22,753 bases of DNA from Bacteroidota bacterium (GCA_020048595.1 JAIFMH010000092.1:1-22753), one strand, 5' to 3'. Counted from the stretch's first letter, positions 1 through 7,612 are shown. Numbers and translations are program-made. The notes: generated from the letters alone by a model not told the origin.

Positions 1-1781
1 CGTGGTAAATCTTTCTTATTCAGACCGGCAAAGATCATCCTGTCGAGTTTTACTACATCATAACCCAGGGCCTCAAAAATACGGCGGACAATACGGTTTT
101 TGCCCGAATGGAGTTCAACACCGATTTCCTTTTTGCTCTTTCCGCTTTCGTCGTACGAAATCTCATCAACCATTGCAATTCCATCTTCCAGCTCAACACC
201 TTCGCCAATTTTAAGTAAATCAGCTTTGGTAAGCGGCTTGTCGAGCTCTACATGATACACCTTGCGCACTTTGTGGCTGGGGTGCATCAGTTTGGTAGCT
301 AACTCACCATCATTGGTGAAAAGCAACAGTCCGCTGGTATTTCGGTCGAGGCGGCCAACCGGATAAATCCGTTCGCGGCCTGCATCAGCTACAAGCGACA
401 TTACTGTATTGCGGTCGAATGGATCGTCGGTAGTAGTTATATATCCTTTTGGTTTGTTGAGAAGAAGATATACTAATTTTTCCCTGCGTACTTTTTCGTC
501 GCCGTACTGTACTTTATCAGTAGGTAATATTTTGGTTCCCAATTCGGTAACAACAACACCATTTACCATTACAGCACCTGCAACAATCAGTTCATCTGCT
601 TCGCGACGCGAGCAAATACCTGAGTTGGAAAGGAATTTATTTAAGCGAATACTTCCATCAGGACTCGGAGCTCCCGGCTTGCTTCCCGGATAGTCTTTTT
701 TCCCTGGTTTGCGGTCGTAACTGCTTTTGCGATCTGATGATCTTTCATATGTTTTACGGGCTGGTCTTTCACTGTCACCGCTTCTTTCGTATGGACGGCG
801 TGCAGGCCTTTCGCTATCACCACTTCTTTCGTAAGGTTTGCGATCAGGTCTCGGACTATCTCCGCTTCTGTCGAATGAACGACGTTCCGGTCTTTCACCA
901 TCACCACTTTTGTCGAACGAACGGCGTGCAGGCCTTTCGCTATCGCCACTTCTTTCGTAAGGTTTACGCTCAGGTCTCGGACCATCGCTGTTTCTGTCGA
1001 ATGAACGGCGTGCAGGCCTTTCGCTATCGCCACTTCTTTCGTAAGGTTTGCGCTCAGGTCTCGGGCCATCTCCGCTTCTGTCAAATGAACGGCGTTCAGG
1101 CCTTTCACCATCACCACTTTTATCGAATGAACGGCGTGCTGGTCTTTCCCCGTCTCCGCTTCTTTCGAAAGGTTTACGCTCAGGTCTCGGGCTATCTCCG
1201 CTTCTGTCGAATGAACGACGTGCCGGTCTTTCGCCATCGCCGCTTCTTTCGTAAGGTTTGCGCTCAGGTCTCGGGCTATCTCCGCTTCTGTCGAATGAAC
1301 GACGTTCCGGTCTTGCACCATCTCCGCTTCTTTCGTAAGGTTTGCGTTCTGGTCTCGGGCCATCTTCGCTTCTGTCGAATGAACGACGTGCCGGTCTTTC
1401 GCCATCGCCACTTCTTTCGTAAGGTTTGCGCGCTGGTCTTTCGCTGTCTCCGCTTCTGTCGAACGAACGACGTTCTGGTCTGGCTCCATCACCAATTTTG
1501 TCGAATGAACGACGAGCTGGTCTTTCGCCTTCGCCACTCCTATCGAATGGGAGACGGGCTGGTCTTTCGTTATCACTGCTTTTGTCGAATGAACGACGGG
1601 CTGGTCTTTCGGCATCACTGCTTTTGTTATAAGACCGACGTGGGGCTTCATCTTTCCCCGCACCTCTGCTGCTGCTTCTACCTGTTGATGAAGGTCGTCC
1701 GCTTCCAGAGGCAGAACTTCTTTTAGGCCGGGGATCACTATTCTTCGGGGTTCCCTTTCCCGGCCTGCTATTGCGTTGCAT
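1..1781 (-). CDS. rluB: 23S rRNA pseudouridine synthase (RluB/RsuA family), long repeat-rich N-terminal extension, 3' end outside window
   Basis: Isomerises a uridine in large-subunit rRNA to pseudouridine. The frame is read from ATG at 1779-1781 and stays open to the window edge, giving 593 complete residues. Residues 1-47 are basic and Ser/Gly-rich, 48-341 are a 14-residue tandem repeat, and an S4 RNA-binding domain begins near residue 378 (RLNKFLSNSGICSRREADEL). The catalytic domain follows, with GRLDRNTSGLLLF placing the catalytic Asp at about 479, then HKVRKVYHVELDKPL and, near the edge, GKNRIVRRIFEALGYDVVKL. Other family members lacking the extension are about 240-300 residues. The start is supported by a TATCTTTG promoter element 16 nt upstream; no Shine-Dalgarno is seen. 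Longer stop-free frames overlie the repeat on both strands but carry no domain. RluB is preferred over RsuA or RluE/F from overall resemblance; substrate specificity is inferred. Confidence 0.93.
   Translation of the reverse strand, partial: MQRNSRPGKGTPKNSDPRPKRSSASGSGRPSSTGRSSSRGAGKDEAPRRSYNKSSDAERPARRSFDKSSDNERPARLPFDRSGEGERPARRSFDKIGDGARPERRSFDRSGDSERPARKPYERSGDGERPARRSFDRSEDGPRPERKPYERSGDGARPERRSFDRSGDSPRPERKPYERSGDGERPARRSFDRSGDSPRPERKPFERSGDGERPARRSFDKSGDGERPERRSFDRSGDGPRPERKPYERSGDSERPARRSFDRNSDGPRPERKPYERSGDSERPARRSFDKSGDGERPERRSFDRSGDSPRPDRKPYERSGDSERPARRPYERSGDSERPARKTYERSSDRKSSYDRKPGKKDYPGSKPGAPSPDGSIRLNKFLSNSGICSRREADELIVAGAVMVNGVVVTELGTKILPTDKVQYGDEKVRREKLVYLLLNKPKGYITTTDDPFDRNTVMSLVADAGRERIYPVGRLDRNTSGLLLFTNDGELATKLMHPSHKVRKVYHVELDKPLTKADLLKIGEGVELEDGIAMVDEISYDESGKSKKEIGVELHSGKNRIVRRIFEALGYDVVKLDRMIFAGLNKKDLP
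759..1640 (-). repeat. 42-bp tandem repeat (21 units) inside rluB
   Basis: Twenty-one consecutive 42-bp units, each encoding 14 residues of the form RRSFDRSGDSPRPE or RKPYERSGDGERPA, with a degenerate 22nd unit at about 717-758. The two unit types alternate over much of the array, giving an 84-bp higher-order period; the alternation breaks where two RRSFD units sit together (units 13-14 and 18-19). All units keep the rluB frame and there is no indel. Each unit is rich in Arg with interspersed Asp/Glu and Pro/Gly, so the encoded segment is predicted to be disordered and zwitterionic. Because the period is a multiple of three and no stops occur, spurious open frames appear on both strands. Confidence 0.95.
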
Positions 1782-1797
1782 AAAATTTTGATTTTTG

Positions 1798-1805
1798 CAA
1801 AGATA
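1798..1805 (-). promoter_or_regulatory. Bacteroidota -7 promoter element for rluB
   Basis: TATCTTTG followed by CA, matching the Bacteroidota -7 consensus TAnnTTTG. It lies 16 nt from the rluB ATG, so the expected leader is only about 10 nt. A TTG at 1821-1823 could serve as a -33 element, but its 15-nt spacing is shorter than usual. Confidence 0.6.
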
Positions 1806-1974
1806 TGCATTTTTAAGCTACAATTTCTGAAACCGCCTGTGAGAACAAACATTAGCCAGTTATAATCTGCACATAATCTGACATTTGCATAAAATATAGG
1901 ACTTTACCGCTTATATCCTAAATTGAAACCAATATGCTATTGATTATTTCCAAGGTTTTCAGCTAAATATTTAC

Positions 1975-1982
1975 TATATTTG
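1975..1982 (+). promoter_or_regulatory. Bacteroidota -7 promoter element for the universal stress protein gene
   Basis: TATATTTG, an exact TAnnTTTG match 37 nt upstream of the ATG at 2020. No clear TTTG -33 element is seen at the expected distance. Confidence 0.55.
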
Positions 1983-2007
1983 TAATTGATTCAAGGTTTT
2001 CTTTTTG

Positions 2008-2015
2008 AAAGGAGG
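2008..2015 (+). promoter_or_regulatory. Shine-Dalgarno site fixing the usp start
   Basis: AAAGGAGG ends 4 nt before ATG 2020. It lies inside the longer open frame that begins with TTG at 2005, so it argues for the start at 2020. Confidence 0.7.
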
Positions 2016-2019
2016 AAAT

Positions 2020-3144
2020 ATGAAACTCATTAAAGAGCGTATCATCACAGTAGGGCATTTTACCTGGTCGAGGGCTTTACTGATGCAGATCATTTTACAG
2101 GATAATAGTATTGATTGCTTTGTGGTACCAAAGGATACAGTACTTTCCCGCGGATATGTTGATTTACGGGTTAAAGAAAATGATCTGGAAAAAGCACTTA
2201 AAATCATTGATCTTGCCTCGAAAGACACCGGAAGCGCCAAGGAACAGGCAGTTCATAGGATTCAGGTTGTACGGCGGATAATGGTGCCGGTTGATTTTTC
2301 GGATATTTCGTTTAATGCCTGTAGGTTTGCGGTTAGCCTTGCATCCAAATATAAAGCTGAAGTAAAACTGGTTCATGTTTTCTATAATCCGGCCATTGAT
2401 GTTTCACCTTACGCCGATCATTACTCTTATCAGATAAAATTAGTTGAAAGCCTACGGGAAATCGAAAAAAGTGCCCGCGAAAACATGCTCAAACTGGAGC
2501 ATAAATTAAAAATGTGGTGTATAAAGGAAAACCTGGCACAAATACATATTACGGCTAAATTGATTAACGGTTTCAGCACTGACGAAATACTGGAATACAG
2601 CAAAAAATACAAACCTGCCCTGATTATTATGGGAACCCGCGGACTTACCCGTGACAACTACAAGGCCTTTGGCAGAGTTGCCAGCAGGGTAATCGAAAAC
2701 TCAGTTGTTCCCGTGTTAGCACTTCCTTCGGGGACTGCTAATACCATCGGGGAAATAAAATCAGTGCTTTATGCTACTGACCTTGACCCATCGGATTATT
2801 CAGCTCTTAACCGGCTGATTCAAATGATGTCCCCGTTTAAAATTAAAATTCATTGCGTACATATCTGTTTTGTTGAGAAGAAACCATGGGATTCCGTTAA
2901 ACTCGACGAATTAAAAGCACATTTAAAAAATGAATATAAAGGAATCGATATAGGCTTTACTAACATAGTGAGTGATAATGTAATGAACGGACTCGAAACA
3001 TACATCAGGGATAATCATATTGATGCTTTGGCGGTTACGACTCATAAACGGAATCTGCTCGAAAAAATGTTTATTCCCAGCGTTTCGCGAAAGATATACA
3101 GTGAAACTGGCAAGCCTTTGCTGGTTTTTCATGCCCGGGAATAG
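2020..3144 (+). CDS. Tandem universal stress protein with N-terminal DUF2007-like domain
   Basis: A 374-residue cytoplasmic protein with three parts. Residues about 1-70 (VGHFTWSRALLMQIILQDNS ... YVDLRVKENDLEKALKII) resemble the small DUF2007 signal-transducing fold, in which a hydrophobic stretch is followed by V-(x)-E-x-D-x-x-x-A. Residues about 85-237 form a first UspA domain (IMVPVDFSDIS to VVPVLALPS), with GTRG at 205-208 and a nine-residue spacer to a second Gly. The expected Ser/Thr after that Gly is Arg, so ATP binding is uncertain. Residues about 248-374 form a second, more diverged Usp domain without the G-2x-G loop. Two-domain Usp proteins are common in Bacteroidota and usually linked to stress or starvation. 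The gene stands alone, divergent from rluB. The DUF2007 assignment is by pattern only. Confidence 0.88.
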   Translation: MKLIKERIITVGHFTWSRALLMQIILQDNSIDCFVVPKDTVLSRGYVDLRVKENDLEKALKIIDLASKDTGSAKEQAVHRIQVVRRIMVPVDFSDISFNACRFAVSLASKYKAEVKLVHVFYNPAIDVSPYADHYSYQIKLVESLREIEKSARENMLKLEHKLKMWCIKENLAQIHITAKLINGFSTDEILEYSKKYKPALIIMGTRGLTRDNYKAFGRVASRVIENSVVPVLALPSGTANTIGEIKSVLYATDLDPSDYSALNRLIQMMSPFKIKIHCVHICFVEKKPWDSVKLDELKAHLKNEYKGIDIGFTNIVSDNVMNGLETYIRDNHIDALAVTTHKRNLLEKMFIPSVSRKIYSETGKPLLVFHARE

Positions 3145-3306
3145 AGATTTCAGGTTTTAGAAATCATCCGGTAAGTAAAGCTCTTTTAGCTAAAAAAGAA
3201 ACCGGTATCACTTTTCACAGTTCACTATTTGTAACCCCGAGGGCCAGCCCTGAGTTTGCCGAAGAGAAGGCACTCTTCACTATTCATTATTCACTATTCA
3301 CTTCAA
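3145..3306. other. Spacer with low-complexity and REP-like sequence
   Basis: Convergent spacer between the usp gene and yraN. It holds a short piece ending CCCTGAGTTTGCCGAAG (about 3248-3264), resembling dispersed intergenic repeat fragments, and a run of near-identical CACTATTCATTATTCACTAT-type words (about 3276-3300). No gene or clear intrinsic terminator is seen; TCTTTTAGCTAAAAAAGA near 3180-3197 is self-complementary but lacks a GC stem. Confidence 0.5.
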
Positions 3307-3669
3307 TTACATTCGCGCCATAAAAGCATCCTTTATATGGTTTAAAACCACTTTACCTCCACCCAGTAAGATCCCGATTACATCAAACCGTGTTTCCCCT
3401 TTAAAATCTGCGAACTGGATATACGCATCAGCCGTACGCACTATTGCTTTCATTTTTGCAGGTTTCACTTCCATTTCCGGTTCGCCGAAATGATCGGTTG
3501 TACGTGTTTTTACTTCTACAATCACAAGCCATTCGCCATCACGGGCAATAATATCCAATTCGTCGTGACCAAAATGCCAGTTGCGATGCAAAATCTGGTA
3601 ACCGATATGCCTGAGATGCTTTTCGGCCAGATCTTCCCCGATCTTGCCCAGTTCGTTGTGGTCTGCCAT
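3307..3669 (-). CDS. yraN: YraN/UPF0102 family endonuclease-like protein
   Basis: A 120-residue protein of the UPF0102/YraN family, which has a restriction-endonuclease-like (PD-(D/E)xK) fold. Visible features are the N-terminal GKIGEDLAEKHLRHIGYQIL helix, then GHDELDIIARDGEWLVIVEV with candidate catalytic Asp39, Glu52 and Lys54 (ExK), then a VRTADAYI helix and a RFDVIGI strand. Length is typical for the family. The cellular role is not firmly established; links to DNA or Holliday-junction processing have been suggested. Its ATG lies one base after the LD-carboxypeptidase stop and has no Shine-Dalgarno of its own, so translation is probably coupled to that gene. Confidence 0.93.
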   Translation of the reverse strand: MADHNELGKIGEDLAEKHLRHIGYQILHRNWHFGHDELDIIARDGEWLVIVEVKTRTTDHFGEPEMEVKPAKMKAIVRTADAYIQFADFKGETRFDVIGILLGGGKVVLNHIKDAFMARM

Positions 3670-3670
3670 A

Positions 3671-4696
3671 TTATTTTACAAATAACCGGATCAGGTATAA
3701 AATGAGATAAATAAAAGCGAAGAAACCCAAAAAGAATAAAGCCGGCTTCATGATCTTCCGAAAGGTATCAGAGGTTCTGGCAGTTTCGCTATCCGGTAAA
3801 AACAACAGTGAAACACCATTATTATCAATATCTAAGCGGACCTCGCGACCCATAATCAAAGCACGGTTATCTGTAATATGCCCTGCCGGAAAATTGAAAC
3901 ACACCGGTATCCCGGCTTCCTGCGCATATTCCGATATGATCTGTTCAGCCTGTTTCCCGAACGGAACTGTATTATCATTCATTTTGATTAATCCACCCAC
4001 AATCAATCCTTTAATTCCTGAAAGTTTACCGCTACGTTTCAGGTTTAACATCATACGGTCCATGTGATACAGATACTCATCGAGGTCTTCGATAAACAGG
4101 ATTTTATCTTCCGTCTGAATATCCGAAGGTGTTCCGATAAGTGAATAAAGAATAGAAAGATTGCCGCCTGTGAGTATGCCCGAACCGTTTCCTGGCTTAT
4201 TCGATGGTTGATTTTCAATAGTATATTCAAGTGTTTCGCCAAACAATGCTTTTCGCAAGGATTCCGTGGCATTTTCGGAACCTTCATCCGAAAAATTTAT
4301 TGGCATTGTAGCATGAAGGGTTTCAATCCCATACTGAGTTTGAATATGCGAATGCAAAACAGTGATATCACTGTAACCTACAATCCACTTGGGATGCTGC
4401 TCAAATGTGCCAAAATTTATATTGTCAATAATCCTTGCCGTTCCATAACCTCCTCTTGCACATACTATAGCCTTAATACTTGAATCATCCAGCATCATCT
4501 GTAAATCGGAAGCACGCTCCTCGTCGGTGCCCGAATACTGGTTATTTACACCAAATAAATGTGGACCAGTGATAACCTGTAAACCCCATGACCGGAATGT
4601 ATTGATGGCTACATCCATTTCGGACGGAGAAACCTTCCGGGCAGTTGCAACAATGGCAATTTTATCGCCGGAGGTCAGGTAAGGAGGAGTTATCAT
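3671..4696 (-). CDS. LD-carboxypeptidase (peptidase S66) with C-terminal transmembrane helix
   Basis: Removes the terminal D-Ala from murein tetrapeptides during cell-wall recycling (muramoyltetrapeptide carboxypeptidase, LdcA family, MEROPS S66). The 341-residue protein shows RGGYGTARII (81-90), the nucleophile elbow GYSD with Ser109, Glu203 in FIEDLDE, and His273 in AGHITDN, matching the Ser-Glu-His triad. Residues about 318-339 (ALFFLGFFAFIYLILYLIRL) form one hydrophobic helix ending two residues before the stop. Typical cytoplasmic LdcA proteins are about 300 residues and lack this tail, so the enzyme looks tail-anchored with its catalytic part in the cytoplasm; topology is inferred. There is no Shine-Dalgarno; a TACTTTTG promoter element lies 19 nt upstream. 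yraN follows after one base. Confidence 0.93.
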   Translation of the reverse strand: MITPPYLTSGDKIAIVATARKVSPSEMDVAINTFRSWGLQVITGPHLFGVNNQYSGTDEERASDLQMMLDDSSIKAIVCARGGYGTARIIDNINFGTFEQHPKWIVGYSDITVLHSHIQTQYGIETLHATMPINFSDEGSENATESLRKALFGETLEYTIENQPSNKPGNGSGILTGGNLSILYSLIGTPSDIQTEDKILFIEDLDEYLYHMDRMMLNLKRSGKLSGIKGLIVGGLIKMNDNTVPFGKQAEQIISEYAQEAGIPVCFNFPAGHITDNRALIMGREVRLDIDNNGVSLLFLPDSETARTSDTFRKIMKPALFFLGFFAFIYLILYLIRLFVK

Positions 4697-4715
4697 TTAA
4701 ATGGATTTGAAATAT

Positions 4716-4723
4716 CAAAAGTA
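4716..4723 (-). promoter_or_regulatory. Bacteroidota -7 promoter element for the LD-carboxypeptidase/yraN operon
   Basis: TACTTTTG on the minus strand, an exact TAnnTTTG match 19 nt from the ATG at 4696. No convincing -33 element. The expected leader is about 12 nt. Confidence 0.55.
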
Positions 4724-4849
4724 ATGAATCCATATTTAATCTACTGCTTAGATTAAAAGAAAACCACTGAGGCACGGAGGGCACAAAGGAACACAGAGGA
4801 ATGAAAGATTCCTTATTAACTAATCCCCCATAATAGTTGTTTGTCCTAT

Positions 4850-4926
4850 GAAAAAGAAAAAGCTTGAACCACATAGTCACATAGAGCACATAGAAGAGTT
4901 TTACTCCGTGTTTCTCTGTGTTCTCC
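4850..4926 (+). repeat. 77-bp direct repeat, copy A
   Basis: Begins GAAAAAGAAAAAGCTTGAAC and ends TCTGTGTTCTCC. Same length as copy B with two substitutions, 75 of 77 identical. Confidence 0.9.
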
Positions 4927-5064
4927 TGACTTCGACATTTGGGTGGCGCAGACAGATTTAACGCCTTGAGAATCGCATAAACGGTATAAAAATTATTTTT
5001 TATGTCCGAATATTCAATCCTCATGAACTTAACTACGTTGAGGGTGGCGCATTGTCGAAGTCAG

Positions 5065-5141
5065 GAAAAAGAAAAAGCTTGAACCACATAGTCACATAGA
5101 GCACATAGAAAAGTTTTACTCCGCGTTTCTCTGTGTTCTCC
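5065..5141 (+). repeat. 77-bp direct repeat, copy B
   Basis: Second copy of the 77-bp repeat, in the same orientation as copy A and 138 bp downstream of it. Its right end continues directly into the right inverted repeat at 5138-5155. Confidence 0.9.
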
Positions 5142-5258
5142 GTGCCTCCGTGGTTAAAAGATCGGAAAAGAGCGGAGTCTCCAGCCTCAAAAGCCAAAAC
5201 CAAAAACCCAAAACCCTTTTTCATTTTAAAAACCCATTTCATTTCATAACCTATTCAG

Positions 5259-5266
5259 TATCTTTG
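5259..5266 (+). promoter_or_regulatory. Bacteroidota -7 promoter element for metG
   Basis: TATCTTTG followed by CACC, 27 nt upstream of ATG 5294. It lies just outside the inverted-repeat segment ending at 5155, so metG keeps its own promoter. Confidence 0.65.
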
Positions 5267-5281
5267 CACCCTATTTTTACC

Positions 5282-5287
5282 AGGAGG
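5282..5287 (+). promoter_or_regulatory. Shine-Dalgarno site fixing the metG start
   Basis: AGGAGG, 6 nt before ATG 5294. It argues against the longer in-frame GTG start at 5150, which would run through the repeats and the promoter. Confidence 0.8.
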
Positions 5288-5293
5288 AAAACC

Positions 5294-7357
5294 ATGACCG
5301 ATCTCAATACCAAAACTTTTAAACGCTATACTGTAACTTCTGCCTTACCATATGCGAATGGCCCGATACATATCGGTCACCTTGCAGGGGTTTATATTCC
5401 AGCTGACATTTATGTCAGATTTTTACGTTCAAACAGGCGTGATGTCTTATTTATTGGTGGAAGCGATGAACATGGAGTTCCGATCACTATCAGGGCAAAT
5501 AAGGAAGGTATTACTCCTCAGCAGGTTGTGGATAAGTATCATAAAATTATTAAGAAATCTTTTGAGGATTTAGGCATTTCCTTTGATATTTATAGCCGTA
5601 CCTCCGCTCCTATTCACCACGAAACTGCTTCTGAGTTTTTCAGGAAGTTATACGACAACAACCAGTTTATTGAAAAAGAAAGCGAACAGTATTACGATGT
5701 GGAAGCCCAGCAATTCCTGGCCGACCGTTATATAACCGGAACCTGCCCACGCTGCGGCAACGAGCGAGCATATGGCGATCAGTGCGAAAGTTGCGGATCA
5801 ACGTTAAGTGCAACTGAACTGATCAATCCTAAATCGGCACTGAGTGGAAACATTCCCGTGATGAAAGAAACCAAACACTGGTTTTTGCCACTCGATCAGT
5901 ACGAAACCTGGCTTAAAGAATGGATTCTTGTTTCTCATAAGGACGACTGGAAAACAAATGTTTACGGTCAATGTAAATCGTGGCTGGATAGTGGTCTACA
6001 ACCCCGTGCCGTTACCCGCGACCTGGATTGGGGAGTAAAAGTTCCTGTTGATGGTGCCGAAGGCAAGGTGCTGTATGTATGGTTCGAAGCACCAATCGGC
6101 TATATTTCAGCAACCCGCGACTGGTCGTCACAAACCGGTAAGGACTGGGTTCCGTACTGGAAATCAGATGATACCAAACTGGTACATTTCATAGGGAAGG
6201 ATAATATCGTTTTTCATTGTATAATTTTTCCTGCCTTACTAAAGGCCGAAGGAACTTTTATTTTGCCTGATAACGTACCCGCGAATGAATTTCTAAATCT
6301 TGAAGGAGATAAAATATCAACTTCCCGGAACTGGGCTGTTTGGCTTCACGAATACCTGGTAGATTTTCCCGGAAAACAGGATGTGCTGAGGTATACCTTA
6401 GCTGCCAATGCACCTGAAACCAAGGATAACGATTTTACCTGGAAAGATTTTCAGACACGCAATAACAGCGAATTACTGGCGATATTCGGGAATTTTGTTA
6501 ACCGTACCCTTGTACTTACTCACAAATATTTTGGCGGTGAAGTTCCGGCTTTAGGCGAAGTAAATGATATTGACAGGCAGGCAATGTCCGAAATTGCAGA
6601 TTTCCCGGCTCGTATCGCTAACAGTATTGAGAGCTACCGTTTCCGCGAAGCTCTGAACGAAATGATGAACCTGGCCAGGCTAGGGAATAAATATCTTACC
6701 GAAACTGAGCCCTGGAAAAACTTTGCTTCGAATCCTGAAAAGGTAAAAACTATATTGAATGTCTCGTTGCAGATTTGTGCAAACCTGGCCATTCTGTGTG
6801 AACCATTCCTGCCTTTTACTTCTGCAAAGTTGCTTGAAATGCTTAATGCCAACCTGGAGCCGTGGGCAGAGTCAGGTACTTGTACATTGTTGCAACCCGG
6901 TCATAAACTTAACCAGCCGGCTTTGCTTTTCGATCGCATCGAAGATGATGTTATTGCAGCACAAGTAAAAAGACTCACGGATACCAAAGCTGAAAACGCT
7001 GCTGAAAATGCCGTAATTGCTCCTCAGAAACCGGAAATCACATACGATGATTTTACAAAACTCGATTTGCGGATAGGCACCATTACCGAAGCCGAAAAAG
7101 TAGCTAAAACTGTTAAACTGCTAAAACTTACCATTGATACCGGAATGGATAAACGCACTGTGGTATCGGGAATTGCCGAGCATTACACACCCGAACAGGT
7201 AATCGGACAAAAAGTGGTGCTGCTTGCCAATCTTGCTCCGCGTAATCTGAAAGGTATTGAATCGAAAGGAATGATACTGATGGCTGAAGACAAAGAAGGT
7301 AAACTTTGTTTTGTGTCGCCGACGGAGGCTTTTGGAAACGGAAGTGAAGTGAGGTAG
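5294..7357 (+). CDS. metG: Methionyl-tRNA synthetase
   Basis: Charges tRNA-Met with methionine in the cytoplasm. The 687-residue protein has the class I HIGH motif at 26-29 (ANGPIHIGHL), a zinc knuckle with Cys151, Cys154, Cys164 and Cys167 (CPRCG ... CESCG), the WF/YVWFEAPIGY region near 261-270, and the KMSKS-equivalent KISTS at 340-344. An anticodon-binding helical domain follows, then a Trbp111/EMAP-like tRNA-binding domain at about 583-687 (YDDFTKLDLRIGTITEAEKV to the C-terminus), giving the dimeric MetG1-type architecture. Length is normal for Bacteroidota. The start at 5294 is chosen for its AGGAGG and upstream TATCTTTG. It is monocistronic; the next gene is convergent. Confidence 0.98.
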   Translation: MTDLNTKTFKRYTVTSALPYANGPIHIGHLAGVYIPADIYVRFLRSNRRDVLFIGGSDEHGVPITIRANKEGITPQQVVDKYHKIIKKSFEDLGISFDIYSRTSAPIHHETASEFFRKLYDNNQFIEKESEQYYDVEAQQFLADRYITGTCPRCGNERAYGDQCESCGSTLSATELINPKSALSGNIPVMKETKHWFLPLDQYETWLKEWILVSHKDDWKTNVYGQCKSWLDSGLQPRAVTRDLDWGVKVPVDGAEGKVLYVWFEAPIGYISATRDWSSQTGKDWVPYWKSDDTKLVHFIGKDNIVFHCIIFPALLKAEGTFILPDNVPANEFLNLEGDKISTSRNWAVWLHEYLVDFPGKQDVLRYTLAANAPETKDNDFTWKDFQTRNNSELLAIFGNFVNRTLVLTHKYFGGEVPALGEVNDIDRQAMSEIADFPARIANSIESYRFREALNEMMNLARLGNKYLTETEPWKNFASNPEKVKTILNVSLQICANLAILCEPFLPFTSAKLLEMLNANLEPWAESGTCTLLQPGHKLNQPALLFDRIEDDVIAAQVKRLTDTKAENAAENAVIAPQKPEITYDDFTKLDLRIGTITEAEKVAKTVKLLKLTIDTGMDKRTVVSGIAEHYTPEQVIGQKVVLLANLAPRNLKGIESKGMILMAEDKEGKLCFVSPTEAFGNGSEVR

Positions 7358-7612
7358 TTTTGGCTGCATTCGAAGAAAACACCAGCCTTATTTAGCACAA
7401 TTGAAATCATTACCGCAATTTACTTTTGCCGGAATGATACATTCAGCGACAGATATTTGATAAAATATTCACCAACATGAAGGTCGGGGCAAATGACAGC
7501 GGGAATTTATCCCTGAAAATTCCGCATTGTTGCTTTTCTCCCCTTCGCCCCATCGCCCCTCGCTTTGTCGCCCCTTCACCTTGTAAAACTAAAACACTCG
7601 TCTTCCCGTTAA
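7358..7612. other. Convergent spacer with stem-loop, promoter-like word and C-rich tract
   Basis: Lies between the metG stop and the stop of the sigma-54 activator. A TACTTTTGCC promoter-like word (7421-7430, plus strand) has no credible gene after it. An imperfect stem-loop at 7499-7525 (GCGGGAATTT with AAATTCCGC, one bulged G) may act as a weak terminator for either gene. A tract of degenerate TCGCCCC words occupies about 7538-7580. A 60-codon open frame over the tract looks spurious. Confidence 0.45.

Larger units (their letters stand above)
4762..5155. repeat. 394-bp segment bounded by 18-bp inverted repeats
   Basis: The left end AACCACTGAGGCACGGAG (4762-4779) is the inverse of the right end CTCCGTGCCTCCGTGGTT (5138-5155) at 17 of 18 positions. 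Inside lie a 77-bp direct repeat, a 13-bp inverted repeat (CCTGACTTCGACA at 4925-4937, TGTCGAAGTCAGG at 5053-5065) and a direct repeat GGGTGGCGCA (4941-4950 and 5042-5051). No transposase or plausible protein is encoded; small open frames here translate the same repeat twice. The layout resembles a non-autonomous element or a cluster of dispersed intergenic repeats. No target-site duplication is obvious. Confidence 0.65.

Noticed and set aside
759..1640. CRISPR array
   Set aside because: Units are contiguous with no unique spacers, and they encode protein in frame with a known enzyme.
737..1726. 329-codon plus-strand open frame, plus shorter ones, over the same repeat
   Set aside because: Antisense shadow of the stop-free tandem repeat; composition rich in His, Cys, Phe and Arg, no start signals.
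641..1852. 403-codon open frame on the minus strand over the rluB repeat
   Set aside because: It is a different frame from the S4/pseudouridine synthase frame, which begins at ATG 1779-1781. It is open only because the 42-bp unit has no stops in that phase, and it has no domain.
4662..5242. Two minus-strand open frames sharing a peptide containing VKLFYVLYVTMWFKLF
   Set aside because: Both are translations of the 77-bp repeat copies; no start signals or domain.
5150..5293. Longer metG N-terminus from GTG 5150
   Set aside because: It would read through repeat DNA, the promoter word and AGGAGG; the conserved enzyme begins at 5294.
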